The notes under the pieces: model-generated
Told to the model about the DNA's origin: nothing
Seen by the model: the letters and a program-made list of their open reading frames with translations, nothing else
Databases searched by the model: none
Program-made: the position numbers and the translations under genes
DNA from: Candidatus Vicinibacter affinis
GTDB taxonomy: Bacteria > Bacteroidota > Bacteroidia > Chitinophagales > Saprospiraceae
NCBI GenBank assembly: GCA_016714365.1
Contig: JADJNH010000006.1
Span: 62,001 to 126,000 of the forward strand
Direction: 5' to 3'
Length of the DNA: 64,000 bases
In this document: positions 63,145-64,000 of the stretch, one piece after another
Position numbering within the stretch: the first letter of the stretch is position 1
Layout: each line of letters begins with the position of its first letter

Positions 63145-63310
63145 GCCAGCTGGCTTTGAAAATTAACTTCAGAAATCTTTTTCACAAACAGAAAATCTAT
63201 TCGGTCAAGTCAAAAATTTCGGGAGAAACCTGTTTTGCGGACCCCGTTATTCACTAAAGTTGGCCTAAATTCCATCCTATTATCCTAGTTCTTTTTTGTC
63301 TCTTAAGTAA
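63145..63310. other. Non-coding end beside the IS110 transposase
   Basis: This stretch lies beyond the 3' end of the transposase. The element boundary must be here, but IS110 elements lack long terminal inverted repeats and I cannot fix it. No structured RNA was evident by eye. Confidence 0.35.
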
Positions 63311-64000
63311 CTACATTTCAACTATCTGTAAACCAAGGTTTTTAGCTTGTCGTTTTAACTTCTTAATTTGATTTTCTTTAAACCCATCCATATATTTTTC
63401 GATTGGTATTGGGTTAAATTTAACCCTTTCTTTTATCATTTTATAAAAAATAGCCGCAATTTTTCTTGCAGTCGCAACAATTGCTTTTGGCGCCCCCTTT
63501 TTTGCTTTTATACGATTATAAAACATCGCTAACCAATTTTTGCTACGCTGTATGGCAAACGCCGCCATTCTAAATATTTGACCTGCGTGGTTTTTCTTTT
63601 TTGGAATCCGGCTACTTAATACTTTCCCTCCTGATATTTTATTATTCGGGGCTAAGTTTAACCATGATGTAAAGTGTTTTACCGTTGGCCATTTACTCAT
63701 ATCTAATCCGACTTCGCTTATAATTTCTATAGCATTTGTTTCCGTAATCCCAAAAATTTCTGCTAAATCCGTCCCCGTTAGTTCGTACAACATTTCCTTT
63801 CCGTTAAAATTCAAATTATTTTTATTACTCTTTTCTTTTTTTGGGGCTCCACAAATGTATCTACTCCGGATTTTTCACGAAGATGCTCTTCTATTTTAGC
63901 ATCGCATTCCTTTAGCTTAAGATGATAGAATTGATATATTGAATAACTTTGCTCTAGTTCAAAAACGTGTTCTTCTTTCCAAACCCCCGTTAAGGATTTT
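63311..64000 (-). mobile_element. IS110-family insertion sequence, transposase C-terminal part, two frames
   Basis: The main frame (63311 to about 63842) encodes the Transposase_20 half: LYELTGTDLAEIFGI, SEVGLDMSKWPTVKHFTSWLNLAPNNKISGGKVL and a C-terminal ATARKIAAIFYKMI. Bases 64000-63811 encode the preceding linker in another frame (LTGVWKEEHVFELEQ, KECDAKIEEHL), stopping at TGA 63813-63811. The frames join by a -1 shift at an A7-G run (63842-63836, minus strand). The joined linker EPKKEKSNKNNLNFNGKEML looks natural for the family. The N-terminal DEDD nuclease part lies outside the window. Either programmed frameshifting or a decayed/mis-read copy. Confidence 0.85.

Overview
The window is chromosomal DNA of a gliding-type Bacteroidota, most likely of the Saprospiria (Saprospiraceae-like). 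Four large secreted proteins end in type IX secretion (T9SS) sorting domains, two of them of the gliding-associated type B. A PorP/SprF plus OmpA/TPR (PorE-like) pair, a GldB-type lipoprotein, a FecI-FecR-TonB-receptor set and several promoters of the Bacteroidota form (TTTG, about 20 bases, TAnnTTTG) agree with this. Placement below class level is inference; no rRNA is present.

Layout. 1-3450: right end of an integrative element, with an AT-rich three-gene operon of mostly unknown function (a TIGR04255-like protein and two orphans), a convergent tyrosine integrase, and a 3' fragment of tRNA-Leu(UAA) that marks the attachment site. 3451-16969: lipoprotein, an 8-bp tandem repeat and hairpin cluster, a giant M43 metalloprotease/lectin, thioredoxin-like lipoprotein, NTF2-like protein, exported caspase-TPR protein, MFS transporter, outer-membrane barrel. 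17277-19797: two hairpins, tRNA-Glu and the glycolytic pair gap-pgk. 19853-24681: acetyltransferase, T9SS cargo and a partial kynurenine operon (RidA-type deaminase, tryptophan 2,3-dioxygenase, ACMSD). 24704-31693: housekeeping and membrane genes, GldB, nadC and a 36-residue membrane peptide. 32215-34090: a Crp/Fnr regulator followed by a perfect operator-like palindrome and DUF2892, OsmC and thioredoxin genes, which together look like a redox/sulfur-stress cluster. 34107-41056: serine dehydratase, a repeat lipoprotein and a divergent FecI-FecR-TonB receptor set. 41132-47015: DOPA-dioxygenase-like enzyme with a Tat-like leader, AIM24-type protein, a CoA-binding protein, and an envelope sugar/lipid cluster (two glycosyltransferases and an LpxH-like phosphoesterase). 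47324-56503: a 1858-residue HYR-repeat adhesin with four exact-length 498-bp tandem DNA units, then a reprolysin-like metalloprotease. 57047-64000: a haloperoxidase-like lipoprotein that has lost signature residues, DUF1573, the OmpA/PorP operon, DUF2853, and part of an IS110-family transposase split by a -1 frame change at an A7-G run.

How the genes fit together: much of the window builds or uses the cell envelope. T9SS parts (PorP/OmpA, GldB) sit in the same region as the secreted proteases and adhesins they could export. The two proteases share a short Cys-containing repeat module. The least explained material is the three-gene cargo operon next to the integrase; it is the best candidate here for an undescribed system, although nothing in the sequence proves its role.
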